Below are positions 1 through 12,098 of a stretch of 64,000 nucleotides of DNA, in pieces. The stretch lies in assembly GCA_029959195.1 (NCBI GenBank), contig CP114124.1, positions 2,303,102-2,367,101 of the forward strand. The letters are read 5' to 3'. The DNA is from Dictyophora rubrovolvata (taxonomy: Eukaryota > Basidiomycota > Agaricomycetes > Phallales > Phallaceae). The notes beneath the pieces are model-generated. The model had not been told where the DNA came from. It did not search any database and worked only from the letters and a program-made list of their open reading frames with translations. A program made the position numbers and the translations under genes. Position 1 is the stretch's first letter. Each line of letters begins with the position of its first letter.

Positions 1-1772
1 ACCAGCTCTATAAAATCGCGTCGGCACGAAACAGGCGAATGGCAGGTGGAGTGACAATGTGCGTGATATGGTTTTGGACGATGTATTGAAGGAAGAGAGC
101 GGGAATGCGAGTGAGAGTGAGCGTTGCCTGAATTGTGCGTGCCGCCGTTATTACCATGACTTAAAGCGCAGCACCAAATTTTGACACCACTCCCTCCTCC
201 GCCACCTGTTATTGAACAACGCACGTTCCCAAGATTGGTGATAAGACTCGTTATGGCCTGATGACTTTGTTCTTTCCCAAGGGCGAGTTTCTGGACGTCG
301 CACGAAGAGAGTGTCTGCGTTTGTGCTGGCATTCCATCGAATATCTGAGAGAAGGTGAGGCGTGATAAGTCGTAGAGTGCTGAAGGGAGGAGTGAAGGAG
401 CGTTTGTGCTCCGCGCAAGGTTTATAACGGTCTTTGTAAATTACTTCAGCTTCATCGTGCTCACAAATTTTGAAAAAAAAAAAAGAAAACCTAAGCACGC
501 ACAATTGGATGTGGATATCTTCCCTCAGCGCCCGAACCCGTCAATCCCGTTCCCGTACTGCACTCCCGCTGTCCAGTTCCAACTATAGTAGATCCAGTAG
601 AGCCACTCCATGCCAACCCTCGATCTTCTCTCAAATCCCAACCTTGCAATGTCGTGGGCCATGCCTGGTGAAGATGCTCCAGCGCTTTGGACCGCAAATT
701 GTCAATGAGGTACTTGTGAGCCAGACGTAAGACGCCTGATACAACAAGGAAATCGGCGGGTGAATTATCTGTCCATTGTCTGTTGATATCAACGAGGACC
801 AGATTAGATTTGATAATAATTAAAGAAAAAGAAAAAAGAAAACGTACGGTCCATCGTATAAGGCATGTAGAAGACTTGCCACGTCGCCAGATGAATCATG
901 CATGTCTATAACATCACATCTTTCGATACGCTCAGCATTCGCTTCATCAATGTCGGTTGCTGCATCGTCCGTATCACATGAATAGTGGAATTCATTATAA
1001 TCAAAATTCTCAACATCCACATCGTTTGATCTGTCACCACCATTCTCGTAATCACTGGACGTCGCAAGTGGACTCGAACCCATCGAAAATACGGCCTTGA
1101 CAGTCAAAGTAGAAAGCTTGCGCGATAGCGAACCCATCGTTCTCAGCTCTGAGCTGTCGACAGCTGGTTCCTTGACGAAGTCTACAGATTTCGATATTCG
1201 GTGGTGCTTGGCTGTACATAGTTTTTGTTTTTTTTTGTAAATGAAATCGAATTTAATCGAATTCAAAATGATTTTCCTCACCAATTCGCTGTTGCCAAGA
1301 CGATGATGAACCTGATGAACCTTGTCCTTCATTCAGGCCCTGGCTGTGCCTCAGTACCAGTGTCCGCGTCTGTGCCCGTGCCCGGGGTGGCTGTGGTATC
1401 GCAAACATGTTTTGAAAAACTTCACTATGACGAGCTAGGACTGCTCTATGGACTCGGAATAGTGTTGTAGGATTTTGAGCACGCAGTACAATACTACCAT
1501 CCTCGAACCTAACGACAGGCGCCATGGTTGTCAGAATGAGTCTTTCAGCTTCAGCAGGCTGCTGGTGAAACGTACCATAAATCATGATGCCTTAAAACCG
1601 ATTGTGCAGTATGTCCTTGAGAGGATCCTCCATTTTCGTCTTCATCTGAAGTTAACGATGTCGTCAGTGGCGGTGGACTCGGTACGTGTGAATGAGAAGC
1701 GGTGGTACCGCCTGCCTGTGAGTGAAACGAATCAAGCTGATACGTGCCTAGGCTGGAATTCGTTGGACTCAT
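1..1772 (-). CDS. BTB/POZ domain protein, 3' end beyond window
   Basis: This is a fungal BTB (POZ) domain protein, a probable protein-interaction or cullin-3 adaptor scaffold. The start is the ATG at 1772; an upstream GTG is not a credible fungal start. Exons read 1772-1576, 1508-1282, 1211-848, 779-503 and 431-1, all in one frame, with introns of 67-71 bases. The first splice joins HHDLW to FEDGSIVLRAQ, the normal opening of the fungal BTB fold (DLWF.DG..VL.A), followed by LFRVHRAVLARHSEVF. A long acidic insert (near 900-1200) separates this from SLLHALYDGP, then FLVVSGVLRLAHKYLIDNLR and, in exon 5, LLPSALYDLSRLTFSQIF. These are the usual C-terminal helices of Agaricomycete BTB proteins. The frame is still open at base 1, so the last residues lie outside the window. 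The partner is unknown. The family call is firm; the biological role is inference. Confidence 0.88.
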
Positions 1773-3011
1773 AGTAAAAACGATGTTGTCAAGATGAAAC
1801 TGCAGCACTTGGAAGATGAGAACAAAGCCAGGGAACTGAGGCTCGTCAGCCCTTTATCGTAGTGGATGTCCACAAAAGTTCTCGCGTGCACGGCATCTTC
1901 GGCAGAAACTGCCGGGGTTTTGTCACGTACTCTCAACGCGAATGTTACCTTTACTCACTGCCATCATAAACAGCCTTTCATCGCTTTTTTTTTTCAGATG
2001 TGATGGAATTATTATCAGTGTGGATTTCTCCTTTCTCGTATGCATACAGTAAGGAACTGGCTTTTGGAACCTCCGTGTCAATTTTTGTGTCACCTGGACA
2101 AGCTAGTCCTGTGATTCAGAATTCCAGATATATTCAAACTCAAGCCAGCTGACAAACAGCCTTGACAGCCCGAGTTAGCGTCGTAATCGAACTGTCAAAA
2201 AGAACCTTAAGCACAGTTCCTTATCGTTTAACTTTACGTGCGCTAAGAATCTGAGTTCCTTGCCTTTCAATTTTTAACGTTCAGGTTGTTACATGATTAG
2301 AGTTGTTAAGAACATGAGCATCGAAATCCTGGTTGCGCCTACCTTAAGGATCCTACGAGGCGTACAATTGCATGAGGGAGGTGCACGAGTTTCCACCGCT
2401 TATTTGACGCTGTTAGTCTTCGTGGGATCATGTATAAAGGATAGAAGCAAGCACAGCCACAGTTGCACCTCATGAGAACAGAACGGTACTTTGTGTCTCG
2501 GAAGGCACTGATACTTTGTAGTGGTCCTACACTAGTCAACGCCACCGCCGAAGAGTGACGACGCTGGGCCACCCCGACCACGAATGAGGTCATTAGCATC
2601 ATGGGCAGGGGGCGCGCTCGAGAGAAAGATGGAAAATGTCGAAGATTTGAGGTAAATAGGCGCAATCAAAGCTGGTTGAAAGCCCTAGCGGCGGGAATAT
2701 CATTTAGTAAGTATTTGGTCAGAATAAGAAGAGAAAAGGTCCCCGTCAACTTTTCCATGCCAGGAAAAGACAAAGGGGCTAACCGGTGTGACTATCTTCC
2801 AGTCACATCACGTGCTGTGCCAAAGCTCGACATGTGTGACATGTCGGCGGTCGCTGGTTCGAACTTCGCCCCCGCAGCTGCACCTTGCGTTCACGACTCA
2901 GTATACCGTCCAGAATTTTTACATCGCCAAATTGTCGAATTAGCATCTTTCTTAATGATTTTCCCTGTCTAACAATTACCATCGCTTCTCTTATAACACC
3001 CTATACCAACT
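1773..3011. other. Intergenic, BTB to GDSL gene
   Basis: This is the divergent upstream region between the BTB gene (-) and the GDSL gene (+), about 1.2 kb. Short open frames near 2293-2972 have no recognisable motif and no convincing splice partners. I see nothing else. Confidence 0.5.
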
Positions 3012-4215
3012 ATGACAAATCTCCGTCGCCTCACCGCTTTTTGGACCCTCGCCCTGAATATCTTGCCACGTACATCAAGCATCAGTGTTCCAAATGCAAT
3101 GCCAAAATTGGTGGTTTTCGGGGATTCAATTTCTGATAATGGTAAAAAGCCACATTACCCAGGCCAAATCCCCACATCGCATGATGTTGGACTGACTGAC
3201 CTATCATAACTTTGTTTCGATTTCGAAAAGGTAACGCTTGGAAAATCAGTGATTACACTTGGCCTTCCGATCAAGCCTACTATAATCACACCTTCAGCAA
3301 TGGACCTGTATGGGTTGAATACTTGGCTGAAATGCTCGGTTTGGAATTAGAGGATTACGCTGTTGCAGGAGGTACGATTCGCTTTCTTACTGTCATAGCT
3401 AATTGATCGATAAAGATAATTCCAGCTACGAGTGATAACACTGTCGTGCAGGGTTATACAGGCCCATTCGGGAACATCACTGTGCCATCGCTGGTCAATC
3501 AGTTCAGCTCCTTTTTACGGAAGCACGGAAACAACCGGGTTATAATATCAGAAGATCTATATATCATTCTCATAGGAGCTAACAATATTCTGCTGGGAGA
3601 AGAGTACCTTAATGTCCCGACTACTGTACACATCATCGTTGAACAATTATTTCGCATGGGTGAGTGACGAGAGAGAGGGAAATGGGGAGTGTCCCATCAA
3701 ATTGACACCCCTTCTAGGAGCATCCAGAATCTTGATTGCCATCCCCCCCGACGTAGGCCTCCTCCCATATAAAGCATTCATACCTGCAGAAACGTCCAAA
3801 AAGCTCTCCGACCTATCCAAAGCGCTTCAAGCCTCCCTGTACGGGCTTCTCTTCCAGCCGCCTTTGCCCGCCAGACCTGTATATGTCGATTTTTTCTCTC
3901 TATTCAACGAGATCATGACTGATCCGGAACTGTATGGTTTCTTGCCCCAATCGGTCAACGTAAGTTGTCTGCGTGGCGCGTACGGCGAGGTTCCCCACCG
4001 GACTTTGTGCTCTGATCCGGGGCGATACATATTTTGGGACGAGTACCATGTAAGTTGGTAGTCCAGATCTGGAAGATTTCTTCCTTTCTTTACTTGATGT
4101 CTTCCAGCCGACTACGGTCACTCATCGAATTATGGCTTTGAAGACTTGCGCATTAATCAAATCCAATAGAGAAGACACATGTAACAAAATCTCGTCCCGT
4201 CGACGGCCAGGCTAA
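3012..4215 (+). CDS. GDSL/SGNH esterase, CE16 acetylesterase-like
   Basis: This predicted SGNH-fold hydrolase resembles fungal carbohydrate esterase family 16, which removes acetyl groups from plant oligosaccharides. Exons 3012-3141, 3231-3371, 3426-3659, 3718-4049 and 4108-4215 give about 314 residues. Block I is LVVFGDSISDNG (nucleophile Ser in GDS), near residues 35-46. The block with the conserved Asn is ILIGANNIL, and the C-terminal catalytic dyad is FWDEYHPTTVTH (Asp and His). The DEYH|PTT junction falls exactly on the last splice, which supports the model. The N-terminus (MTNLRRLTAFWTLALN) is a plausible weak signal peptide, but a start at the internal MPKLVVFGDS cannot be excluded. 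The short Arg-rich tail after the His block is unusual but remains open to the stop. Secretion and substrate are inferred from the family. Confidence 0.86.
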
Positions 4216-5304
4216 TGGGGTATCAGGGTAGGCTGTTTCTAATACAAAAAGCCAAATCTCTTCAAAGCTGTCTCACTGACCGGTCTCGGCTATCCTTGAC
4301 CAGGGGAGTATTTGAGGGAAAACTCATGAAATCAAATGACTGTACATATATATAAATTTGTAGCTTAAAACAACCTCAACCTCTGGTTGATATATTTCGC
4401 AGGTTCCGCTCGGACATAAAACTTTTGACACTGGTTCCACGCTTCAAGCCTCGAAGGATGAGCAGTGCTTGCAGCTCATCTAATTGTAACGCAGGATGAA
4501 GGGTTGATGTTATCGTATATATAGATCACAACTAGAACGAATCGTCAAACGACAACAGATAATCGGTGAAACAGCTAGCGAAAACTACTCTGACATCATC
4601 CCTTTTTCTACCCACCGCATGTGTGTCCAAGGATTGCCACGTTTTAATCTCCACGTAGAAGATCTGCCCCAATTCGACGAGTTCAAGTGCGGAGACAGCA
4701 TCCCACCGGTTGACGATTTCAACCCTTTATATTACTAGTGTTCACAGGACAAGCCTGGACCACTTGATTTTTCTTTATGGAGCTCCGTATTCCGCCCCAT
4801 ATACATATTTATTTGCGCTTAGAAACAAAAGAAGGATGTATGGATCGCAATCGGACAAAAGGAATGCTCTTCCTTTTCAAATATATAATTGTATTGCTGC
4901 TGTGTACATATGGGCCGTTTTTAGAGCACCACTCCTTAATATAATACGCGGCCATGATGCATCACGCACTCTCCGTTCGGAAACAGGGCTTCTGCATCCA
5001 ACCCTGCCCGAAAGAAGATTCGTCTTGAATGTATTAATAACCACCAATACATATAAAAATGAATGGACGCACTAGTTCAATACAATTTCTTCATTTCTCT
5101 TCGCTCTCCATACGACTGAACTTTATACATATATATTATTACATCCATATTCATCTATTATATATACTCGCCTTCGTTTCCCACAAACATCAATCGGACA
5201 ATTTGCATTCCTCTGTTTCCTTCCTTCTCTTCTTAAAAAGATCTCACACAACCTCACCAACAACACTTCCCTCTCTTTACTATCTCCCTCAACTGACAGG
5301 AAAA
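4216..5304. other. Intergenic with pyrimidine-rich leader
   Basis: About 1.1 kb of AT-rich sequence with scattered TATATA runs. The last 120 bases before 5305 are rich in C and T, as is common in front of fungal start codons. No gene is supported. Confidence 0.5.
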
Positions 5305-5690
5305 ATGTTTCCTTATCGTCGAGCACCAAATGCTCTATCAAGCACTTCCATGGTGACCATCACCTCGAGCACCCCGACCGTCGTGAATAACGTTTCCCCG
5401 TCGGAGACAGCTCTGCGGCCATCTCGTTTCAATTCTAGTTCCAGATTCGGGAGTAGTACGACCGATGTCCCTCGTCATCTGCGACCACAATCATTACCAT
5501 TCCTTCGTGCGAGTACGTCCTAACCCCCCGCTGATCAAGAGACGATTACATATATAAGTTTGATCACTTCGTAGAAGCCAAAATCTCAAAGGCTCTTCGA
5601 CGACTCTGGAAATGGTTAATCGAGTTTTTCACCCTTACAGGCACACACGCTACACCGTGGATCGAGTACGGGATAGCTGGTTTCATTTAG
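5305..5690 (+). CDS. Unrecognised small protein, two exons, 107 residues
   Basis: I do not recognise this gene. The ATG at 5305 follows a long C/T-rich leader. Exon 1 (5305-5512) encodes a Ser/Thr/Pro-rich stretch. A GTACGT donor at 5513 and a GTAG acceptor at 5574 define a 62-base intron. Exon 2 (5575-5690) continues in frame with an amphipathic basic-aromatic segment (KISKALRRLWKWLIEFFTLT) and ends TPWIEYGIAGFI-stop. Without splicing the frame ends at 5523, so the intron is what gives the protein its hydrophobic tail. There is no signal peptide and no paired cysteines. It could be a small membrane-associated or organelle-targeted protein. Coding status is inferred from splice signals and leader composition, not homology. 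Confidence 0.5.
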
Positions 5691-7276
5691 TTCTGTCTTG
5701 ATTATACTGCAGTGAGCATCGCCTTTTACACCCCATCAGCTTTAAACGATACCACAGATCATCTCCAGATTCAATCCACGAAACTTATTCGTCTCGTACG
5801 CTAAAAGTGTTTTTTAATACCGGTGCTATAGCCCATTCAGTCCCATCGACTCCGTCGTACGTTCATTCACATGGCACCTCGGATGACCCGCCATCCCCCT
5901 TATAAGGGATCACTACATGGCTGAATCCGAACTGTCGAATCATCGAATGTAGCACAATATTTATTTGCTATGAAATCAACGCCCACGATCTGGTCACAAC
6001 GCCTTGCAACCAAATTTCCTCAGTCGTTGATTTACAATATGACCTTACCTTTGTGCAGCTTATATCCAAACCCAAAGCCTATCCTTTCATACCCCATCAT
6101 CATTATATAATATTATTTATTCCCTTTCAAAGAGGGTCGCACGGTTATTTGGTCATAGGGTATTTGCTTTGAAAACAAAAAGTCACAATCATCAACCAGA
6201 TGGCAGAGAGCTACTCAATTAAGAATTGGGGTCATATATATAAGTTCTTGATAACTGACCGGATCTTATAAGGATCATCCAACCTGCAGAACTCGTGGCA
6301 CCCAGCAAATCAACTGCACTAGGGTCGCCTATTGGCGCTTATTACAGCCATGTCATTGATGGACTCGGCGCACTCGAAAGTCAACGGTTTCCTCCGGTTC
6401 GTTTTCAAATGAGTTCGTCTTCTCCATGGTCATATGCATGATCTTTGTAGGTCAGTTAGACATTTCGGAAAAGCCGTAATAACAGCCGGTATATGGTCTA
6501 GGCGCCTATCCGACATCTCGAAGTTATGTGAACGCATCATATTTAGTTCTGACCGCAGCAGAACGTCGAAGTTGATGTTGTGTTTATCACCGGGGAAAAG
6601 TGGGCCAACTGATCAACCGAAATTGATTTTCCGGAGTCCTGAATTCGCTAGGATCCACATGCATATCATACCCGCTTGTTTGCAAAGTTTAAAGCGCTAC
6701 TAGACTTACATATATAGACGGTGCAGACCCTTCAGCTCCCAACAACGCTACACGGTCTGAAGCACATACATGAGTCGTATTTGATCTATCACGTAATAAC
6801 TTGAAGTAAGCCCATATTCTGAGTTCAGGTACTGATGGAACTTTCGAAGAAAAGCCACCCCATAACTCAAATAATTGACTGTGAAACAGTAGAATATTGA
6901 CTTATACTGCATAGCGTGTAACGGCATCTTGGGAAACTCATGACCAATATTGTCAACGAGATTACCGAGTGGTAACGGATATGTGGCGAAATGGTACCCT
7001 TAAATAATCGCTGTGTCTCTCGCTCACTCGTATACCTCGTGCACTTGATAATGACAAGTTACAATGTTCAAAAATGTGCTATTAAATCAATATTTCTAAA
7101 CCTTAACAACATCTTTTCCAATTGACGTGTAGCACAAGCATAACAGACTCTCTTCTCGGAACAACATGAGCTTCGTGCGATCTTCGGAAAAAATTGCCAA
7201 AAACAAAATGAAAATGTCCAATGTCCACATGCATAAAAAGAGAAGAATGATGCAATAGAAAAAATGGAACACATGT
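5691..7276. other. Intergenic, no gene seen
   Basis: About 1.6 kb. An 89-codon open frame near 6434 has no motif and no obvious splicing partner. I see no RNA gene or repeat. Confidence 0.45.
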
Positions 7277-7780
7277 TTACAATCCACAGGCAGAAGCAGC
7301 TACTTGAGTCGCTGTAGCACTGATACGACCCAAGAATTCAGCTTGGCCGTTAGTTAGCGTGTTCAACGCTGCTTCGGCGATGTTGAATCCATTCAATGCA
7401 ACATCAATAGCCAACACTAAACAAAGCCATGTTTTATCAACACTCAGGGAACCCAAATATTATATCGTAAACGGCAACTCACCATTGATACTTTTTCCGT
7501 TGAACGTTAACTCCCAACATGTCCCACAATTGGGGCTATCAAACCCAGCAACGGCTTGCGCACCTCCTATGTTGGGGAAAGAGGGCAGGGAACCAAATGT
7601 AGTGAATCCCTTGGTCAAGAGCCCATTTGGACCGTTGCTGCAAGCAACAGTTGCGAGACTGCCACTAGCGTTGTCGTAAGTGTTATCGAATGATACGGAG
7701 ACTGTGGATTGAGCCTGAGTTTGGACTACGAAAGCAGAGAGGATGGCAATGCTAGTAGCGAAAGTCGAGAAGGATTTCAT
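7277..7780 (-). CDS. Cerato-platanin family secreted protein (copy 1)
   Basis: This is a small secreted cysteine-rich protein of the cerato-platanin family, an expansin-like fold that acts at the fungal wall and can be recognised by plants. Exons 7780-7483 and 7416-7277 with a 66-base intron give 145 residues. The signal peptide is [24 protein letters not shown]. Family blocks are [39 protein letters not shown] and [12 protein letters not shown]. Four cysteines (ACSN, NCGTC, SACGL) give the two expected disulphides. The length is normal for the family. It is divergent from copy 2 with an intron in the same place, so the two are paralogues. A TATA box lies about 75 bases upstream. Confidence 0.95.
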
Positions 7781-7852
7781 CGTATATTGGCCTGGGCTTC
7801 TGTGAAAGTAGTGAGAATGCTACTAATGTCGTTATTCTCGAGATATGAGAGG

Positions 7853-7860
7853 TATATATA
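7853..7860 (-). promoter_or_regulatory. TATA box of cerato-platanin copy 1
   Basis: TATATATA lies 73-80 bases upstream of the ATG at 7780, a normal distance for a strongly expressed secreted fungal protein. Confidence 0.6.
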
Positions 7861-8985
7861 CTCTATTTCCCCACCGTGTGTGAGTTCGTTCTTCTCTGCT
7901 TAGCATAGGAGAACAGGTAAAGAGGTTGAACGGCCGTAGTGGCCGCGACCACTGCTGGCACTGGCACCCTCGTGGAGTAACGGAAAAAGAAGTTTATGAC
8001 ATGAAAGAAAAGGTGAAAAGGTGAATCCGTGTGGCAAGCCTCACATGTTATTTGCTCTCGCTTACTCCTGGGTTGAACCAGAAGCAGAGCCGGAAATACC
8101 GTTCTGTCCCTTGCTTGGTAGTTTTAACGCGCGCTAGGTTCGAAAGATGAGGGTACCGCCTAAAATCTGTCTAAGAGCCGGCGAATTTGATTTTTTTTGT
8201 CACCAGAGCATGTACATAAGTCTTAAACATACAATCTAAATCAATGAATTTGCAGTGGGCAATGCAATGTACGCACACTAGTCGTTCAAACTCCGGGGCA
8301 CCACTCTGGCGTTATATCACATTTCTTCTTATGAATCCCACGTTCTTCAGCTTATGCTTCTTCTTCTTATTTACGCGGGAACTACTTAACTTAAAGTATC
8401 CAACGAAGCTACAGCTGACGAAGTTGAGATGATTCATGGAAAAAAGTTCAAAAGGATCAAAACGTTAGTCGCACGTGATATCTGTGACATTTGGGCCACC
8501 TGGCATTGTTCGGCTTGCATCTATTTCCGGAACGTCGGCCATTTATTTCACATTGGATTTCAAACGTTTACCTGCATCTACATCAGTCATTTTGACATTT
8601 GCATCCCTTGGCCTCAAATTGTACTTGGGAAGCTAAATTAAATCAAGTCATCATGTCCTTGTCAGCCTCACTTGCGATGTGGCCGTAGTTCCGACTGAAA
8701 ACATTCAGCTTATGTAAAGTGCTCTCAATTATTATTTACATTACATTTGGCACTGGTATCAAATTACGATAATATAATATAATGACAGATGTATATGAAG
8801 AGTCATGGACTAGCAGCAGATCTTATCTAACAATTGGCTGTTCATTTCAGTTTGTCAACTCTACCTTAGATCTCATGATCTTTCAACGGTACTTATAGTT
8901 CAATTTCCTCAAGCCCAGATCTCAAGGTTTAAAGTTCAAGCACGTTCAAGGCTTAGGCTGAGGCTGTGCTCTCTCTCCTGCCTGT

Positions 8986-9011
8986 GCAGTCTGGTTGAGC
9001 AGTCTGGTTGA
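8986..9011. repeat. Perfect 13-base tandem duplication
   Basis: GCAGTCTGGTTGA occurs twice back to back, about 225 bases upstream of cerato-platanin copy 2. It may be a replication-slippage duplication; no function can be assigned. Confidence 0.8.
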
Positions 9012-9152
9012 ATTCCAATTCTCCTAACTTGCCAACGGCTCAAGTTGAGATAGAATCTTGCACCGGTACTCTAGGGTGCCGAATACTCCACTAAGACTAA
9101 GCACTATAGAGCCACTAGTTTATTATTTGTTGAATGAAATAATCCTGAAATG

Positions 9153-9160
9153 CATAAATA
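9153..9160 (+). promoter_or_regulatory. TATA-like box of cerato-platanin copy 2
   Basis: CATAAATA lies about 75 bases upstream of the ATG at 9235, mirroring the spacing at copy 1. Confidence 0.5.
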
Positions 9161-9234
9161 GAGACCTTTCTGAGAGCACTTTCCTCAGTTCGATTCTTGA
9201 ACAATTGTACAGTCTCAAGTTCAGAAACACAAGC

Positions 9235-9737
9235 ATGCGCGCATTCACTCTCCTCTCACTCGCCCTCCCCCTCTTTGTCACTGCACTCCCTAGCAGCTCG
9301 GGTCCTGTTCCTTTCACTGCTAAAGTTACCTTCGACAATACATATGACAATCCAGCTGGAAGCCTCAACTCCGTCGCTTGCAGTAATGGTCTGAACGGTC
9401 TGGTAACCAGAGGGTTTACGACTTTCAGCTCTTTGCCTACATTCCCTAACATCGGTGGCGCGAGTGCTGTTGCTGCATGGAACAGCACCAACTGTGGATC
9501 ATGTTGGTCTTTGACACTCCAAGGGAGAACTGCTATAGGTAAATTAAATTGTATTTTTCAAAAAAAAAAAAACAGCTTTCACTGAACCTTTTTCGTTTGA
9601 TAGTAACGGCTGTCGATACAGCTGGTGTTGGCTTCAATGTTGCTGAAGAAACATTGAACTTCTTGACAGGCGGACTTCAGCCTGGTTTTGCCGAGGTGAC
9701 GGCCATACAAGTCCCTGAATCTCAATGTGGACTGTAA
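9235..9737 (+). CDS. Cerato-platanin family secreted protein (copy 2)
   Basis: Exons 9235-9538 and 9604-9737 give 145 residues, the same length as copy 1. The signal peptide is MRAFTLLSLALPLFVTALPS. Conserved blocks are TFDNTYDNPAGSL, ACSNGLNGLV, GFTTFSSLPTFPNIGGA, NCGSCWSLTLQG and a C-terminal SQCGL, keeping the four cysteines. The single intron (65 bases) falls at the same residue and phase as in copy 1, so the genes arose by duplication followed by inversion. The mature sequences differ at many positions, so the duplication is not very recent. The role (wall-associated, chitin-oligomer binding or elicitor-like) is known for the family and not shown here. Confidence 0.95.
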
Positions 9738-11150
9738 ATGGGGAATGATGAGATAATTTAGCGTTTTAGCTGATGATGATAATTCGTATTCGTTGTTACT
9801 CTATGTTCTTCTGGTCTCTGCTTCTCGATGAAATTAAACTCCCAGTTCCTTAATTATGTAACTCAATATTTCAATGGACTTCTGAACCTTTAAATCTTTT
9901 TCCTCCGAAGTTTAACTTGTAAAGTTCTATATTTGGGGAGGTTCCTTGAGGCGTGCGTAAAGTTTAAAGTTTTGAACGCAGGTGAATTTATACACTGTCA
10001 GTCGAACGTCGCTGACATCGGTTAATACGGTGAACAGTGGTAGCCTAGTAGGTAGGTGGACAATATCATTGGTTATGTATTTGGATAGTTTGAGCAAACG
10101 GCAGCCTATATTCGAGATATAACCGCCGTGCATTCGAAGATCAGAAGTTGATGTTAATTTTAGAAATAGGATAATATTCAGAGCAGATCAGAGAGTGAAC
10201 GAAAAACGGTGTGACCCCGAGTAAATTTTTATATTTTACCATAGCACTTATCTCAAGTTTGTGTAGAATTGAGCTTGAATACTAAATGCGTAAGTCCAAA
10301 ATTAATCACTTTGCGTCGGGGTCTGGCATTGAAATGTAGGCGATCACGATGTGCGAGTACGTACTACGAACGACTCATATTCGTGGGTCACTTTTACTTT
10401 TACTTAACCACGAATCATACACCTTTTAATTTGACACCACTATAACTTTCCGATGATTCTTTTGCTTGTAAGTATCCAAAACATACCAGAACTTCCCTCC
10501 TTGTATGCTATATTTTCTCAATCCCCGTGGATTCTTGCAAGTTTCTATTATCAATCAAAGCCCATCTACTACAGAATCGTCTCATTGACGTTACACGGTA
10601 ACATTGACGAACCATCAATGTTCAAGGCCAACGTTGCTTCCCTCAAGGATAATACATTGAATAGAAATGATCGATCTTAACTCGCTTTCCTGGATCGGAT
10701 TAAAGTAACACCCAGACGCTCTCCGAGCATTCTTTGATATTCCAAAATATGCTCTCCTTAGCTCACCAGAGCCGATGGAACCAAATGGGGGGTAAGATGA
10801 TAGAAGTTTATGTAACTTGCCCATTGTCTTCTCAGTGAAGCGGATCGATCTGAAAGGGTGGCGAGAAGGACCTACGATGATCGCAACCCCATAACCGCAT
10901 CACTGGATCATTCATTAGAGTTCTTTAGTCTTAAAATAATGGCAAGCGCGGGTCACCGGGACGATAGTAATTTCGGGCGCTAAACCACCGCAGCGCAGCG
11001 CGAACACTCAAAAATTGAATATGGCGATATTGGATATTCGAAACTTGAAGGAATGTGCCAGAAATTCAAAGATAAGCATGGTCTAATGAAACATAACAAC
11101 AGAAGGCAAATACAGTGATATAGGGAATGCAGCAAATGGATGGGTTAGTA
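9738..11150. other. Intergenic, no gene seen
   Basis: About 1.4 kb between cerato-platanin copy 2 and the 3' end of the PX gene. Short open frames at 9927-10133 and 10453-10824 show no motif. I see nothing I can support. Confidence 0.45.
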
Positions 11151-12098
11151 TTAGGACATAACCCATTGTCTGACGGCCGAACAACCGCCTACGTCTGGAT
11201 GTAGTAATACGGATGATAACCAGTGTTGCAACCTTCTTCGACGACCTTCAAGGAATGCAGGGCGATACCGAGCTTTTAAATGGATAGGCATCACGATCAG
11301 GCTGGTGGTTCCACAACGTGAGAGAATTTACTTACCTAGGGGTGATTTGGGAGGTAGTGACGGTACGTTGTGAACCAAGTCCTTCTATATGAATTGAAAA
11401 TTTTTACGTTAAAAAGGAAATGGAACTTGAGATACTTACAGGTAGGCTCTGTCGTAATACGTTGGCTAACTGCACAAAATCGCTATAACGCTTGATCATA
11501 TGAAATGTCGTTCCCTAGTCATGTTGTCTAAATCCGAAAGCGGAATTGGAGCGAGGGCACCCCACCTCTTTTGTGGTGACAGCGCAATCATACACTACAA
11601 ATATATCAATCAATACTTGTCATATTTAAATAGGCGTGGACAGCCCCACATCAGTTGAGATATAATTACTGACCTACATAAGCGCCACCTAATTTGTCGC
11701 CAACGTTGGACCATCCGGTTATACGAACATCACGAGTGAACCCGGAGCTCTCGCCTAAACTATCCCCCAGCCAGATTTCTCCAGAAATGAGAGAGCGAGA
11801 GTCAACTGTGTTTGGGGATTTAGACCTGACTGGGGGGATCTTTTTATGTCTCGAAGAGTCAGCATTGATAGCACCTTTGAATAGTATCACTACATACTCG
11901 GAAATCACGCCTATTTAACTCATCATAGAGCGCAGACTCTTCTTCGACGTCGACCCCAATCTGAGGTATGACAACTAGAAGGCTTTTACTATTCGCAAAC
12001 GGGTGTGAAAGCGACGAGGTAGATGGTGTAGGTGGTAATTCGCAGCTTTCTTCTTCAGAGCTTGTTATTGTTGACGAAGAGTAGGATTGAGGTCGCAT
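11151..12098 (-). CDS. PX-domain protein, YPT35-like
   Basis: This is a small phosphoinositide-binding PX-domain protein. Spliced exons 12098-11909, 11829-11674, 11594-11566, 11514-11440, 11384-11336 and 11272-11151 give 206 residues in one frame. The first donor (GTGATT) is my best choice and is the least certain. The N-terminus is Ser/Glu-rich and disordered. The PX core runs from DVRITGWSNVGDKLGGAYVV through YDCAVTTKEGTTF to the signature IKRYSDFVQLANVLRQSLP and LPPKSPL, the proline-rich loop. It ends RYRPAFLEGRRRRLQHWLSS.LLHPDVGG, which matches my memory of fungal Ypt35-type PX proteins that end right after the domain. The likely location is an endosome, vacuole or contact site. Membrane lipid specificity cannot be read from sequence alone. 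Confidence 0.85.

Larger units (their letters stand above)
7781..9234. other. Shared upstream region of the two cerato-platanin genes
   Basis: About 1.45 kb separates the divergent cerato-platanin genes. It holds a TATA box on each side, a 13-base direct duplication at 8986-9011 and no supported gene. Shared cis control of the pair is possible but is inference. Confidence 0.55.

Noticed and set aside
2861-2875. tRNA B-box-like GGTTCGAAC
   Set aside because: No matching A box, acceptor stem or cloverleaf around it.
6434-6703. Possible gene in the 5.7-7.3 kb gap
   Set aside because: 89 codons with no motif, no leader and no splice partner; likely chance.
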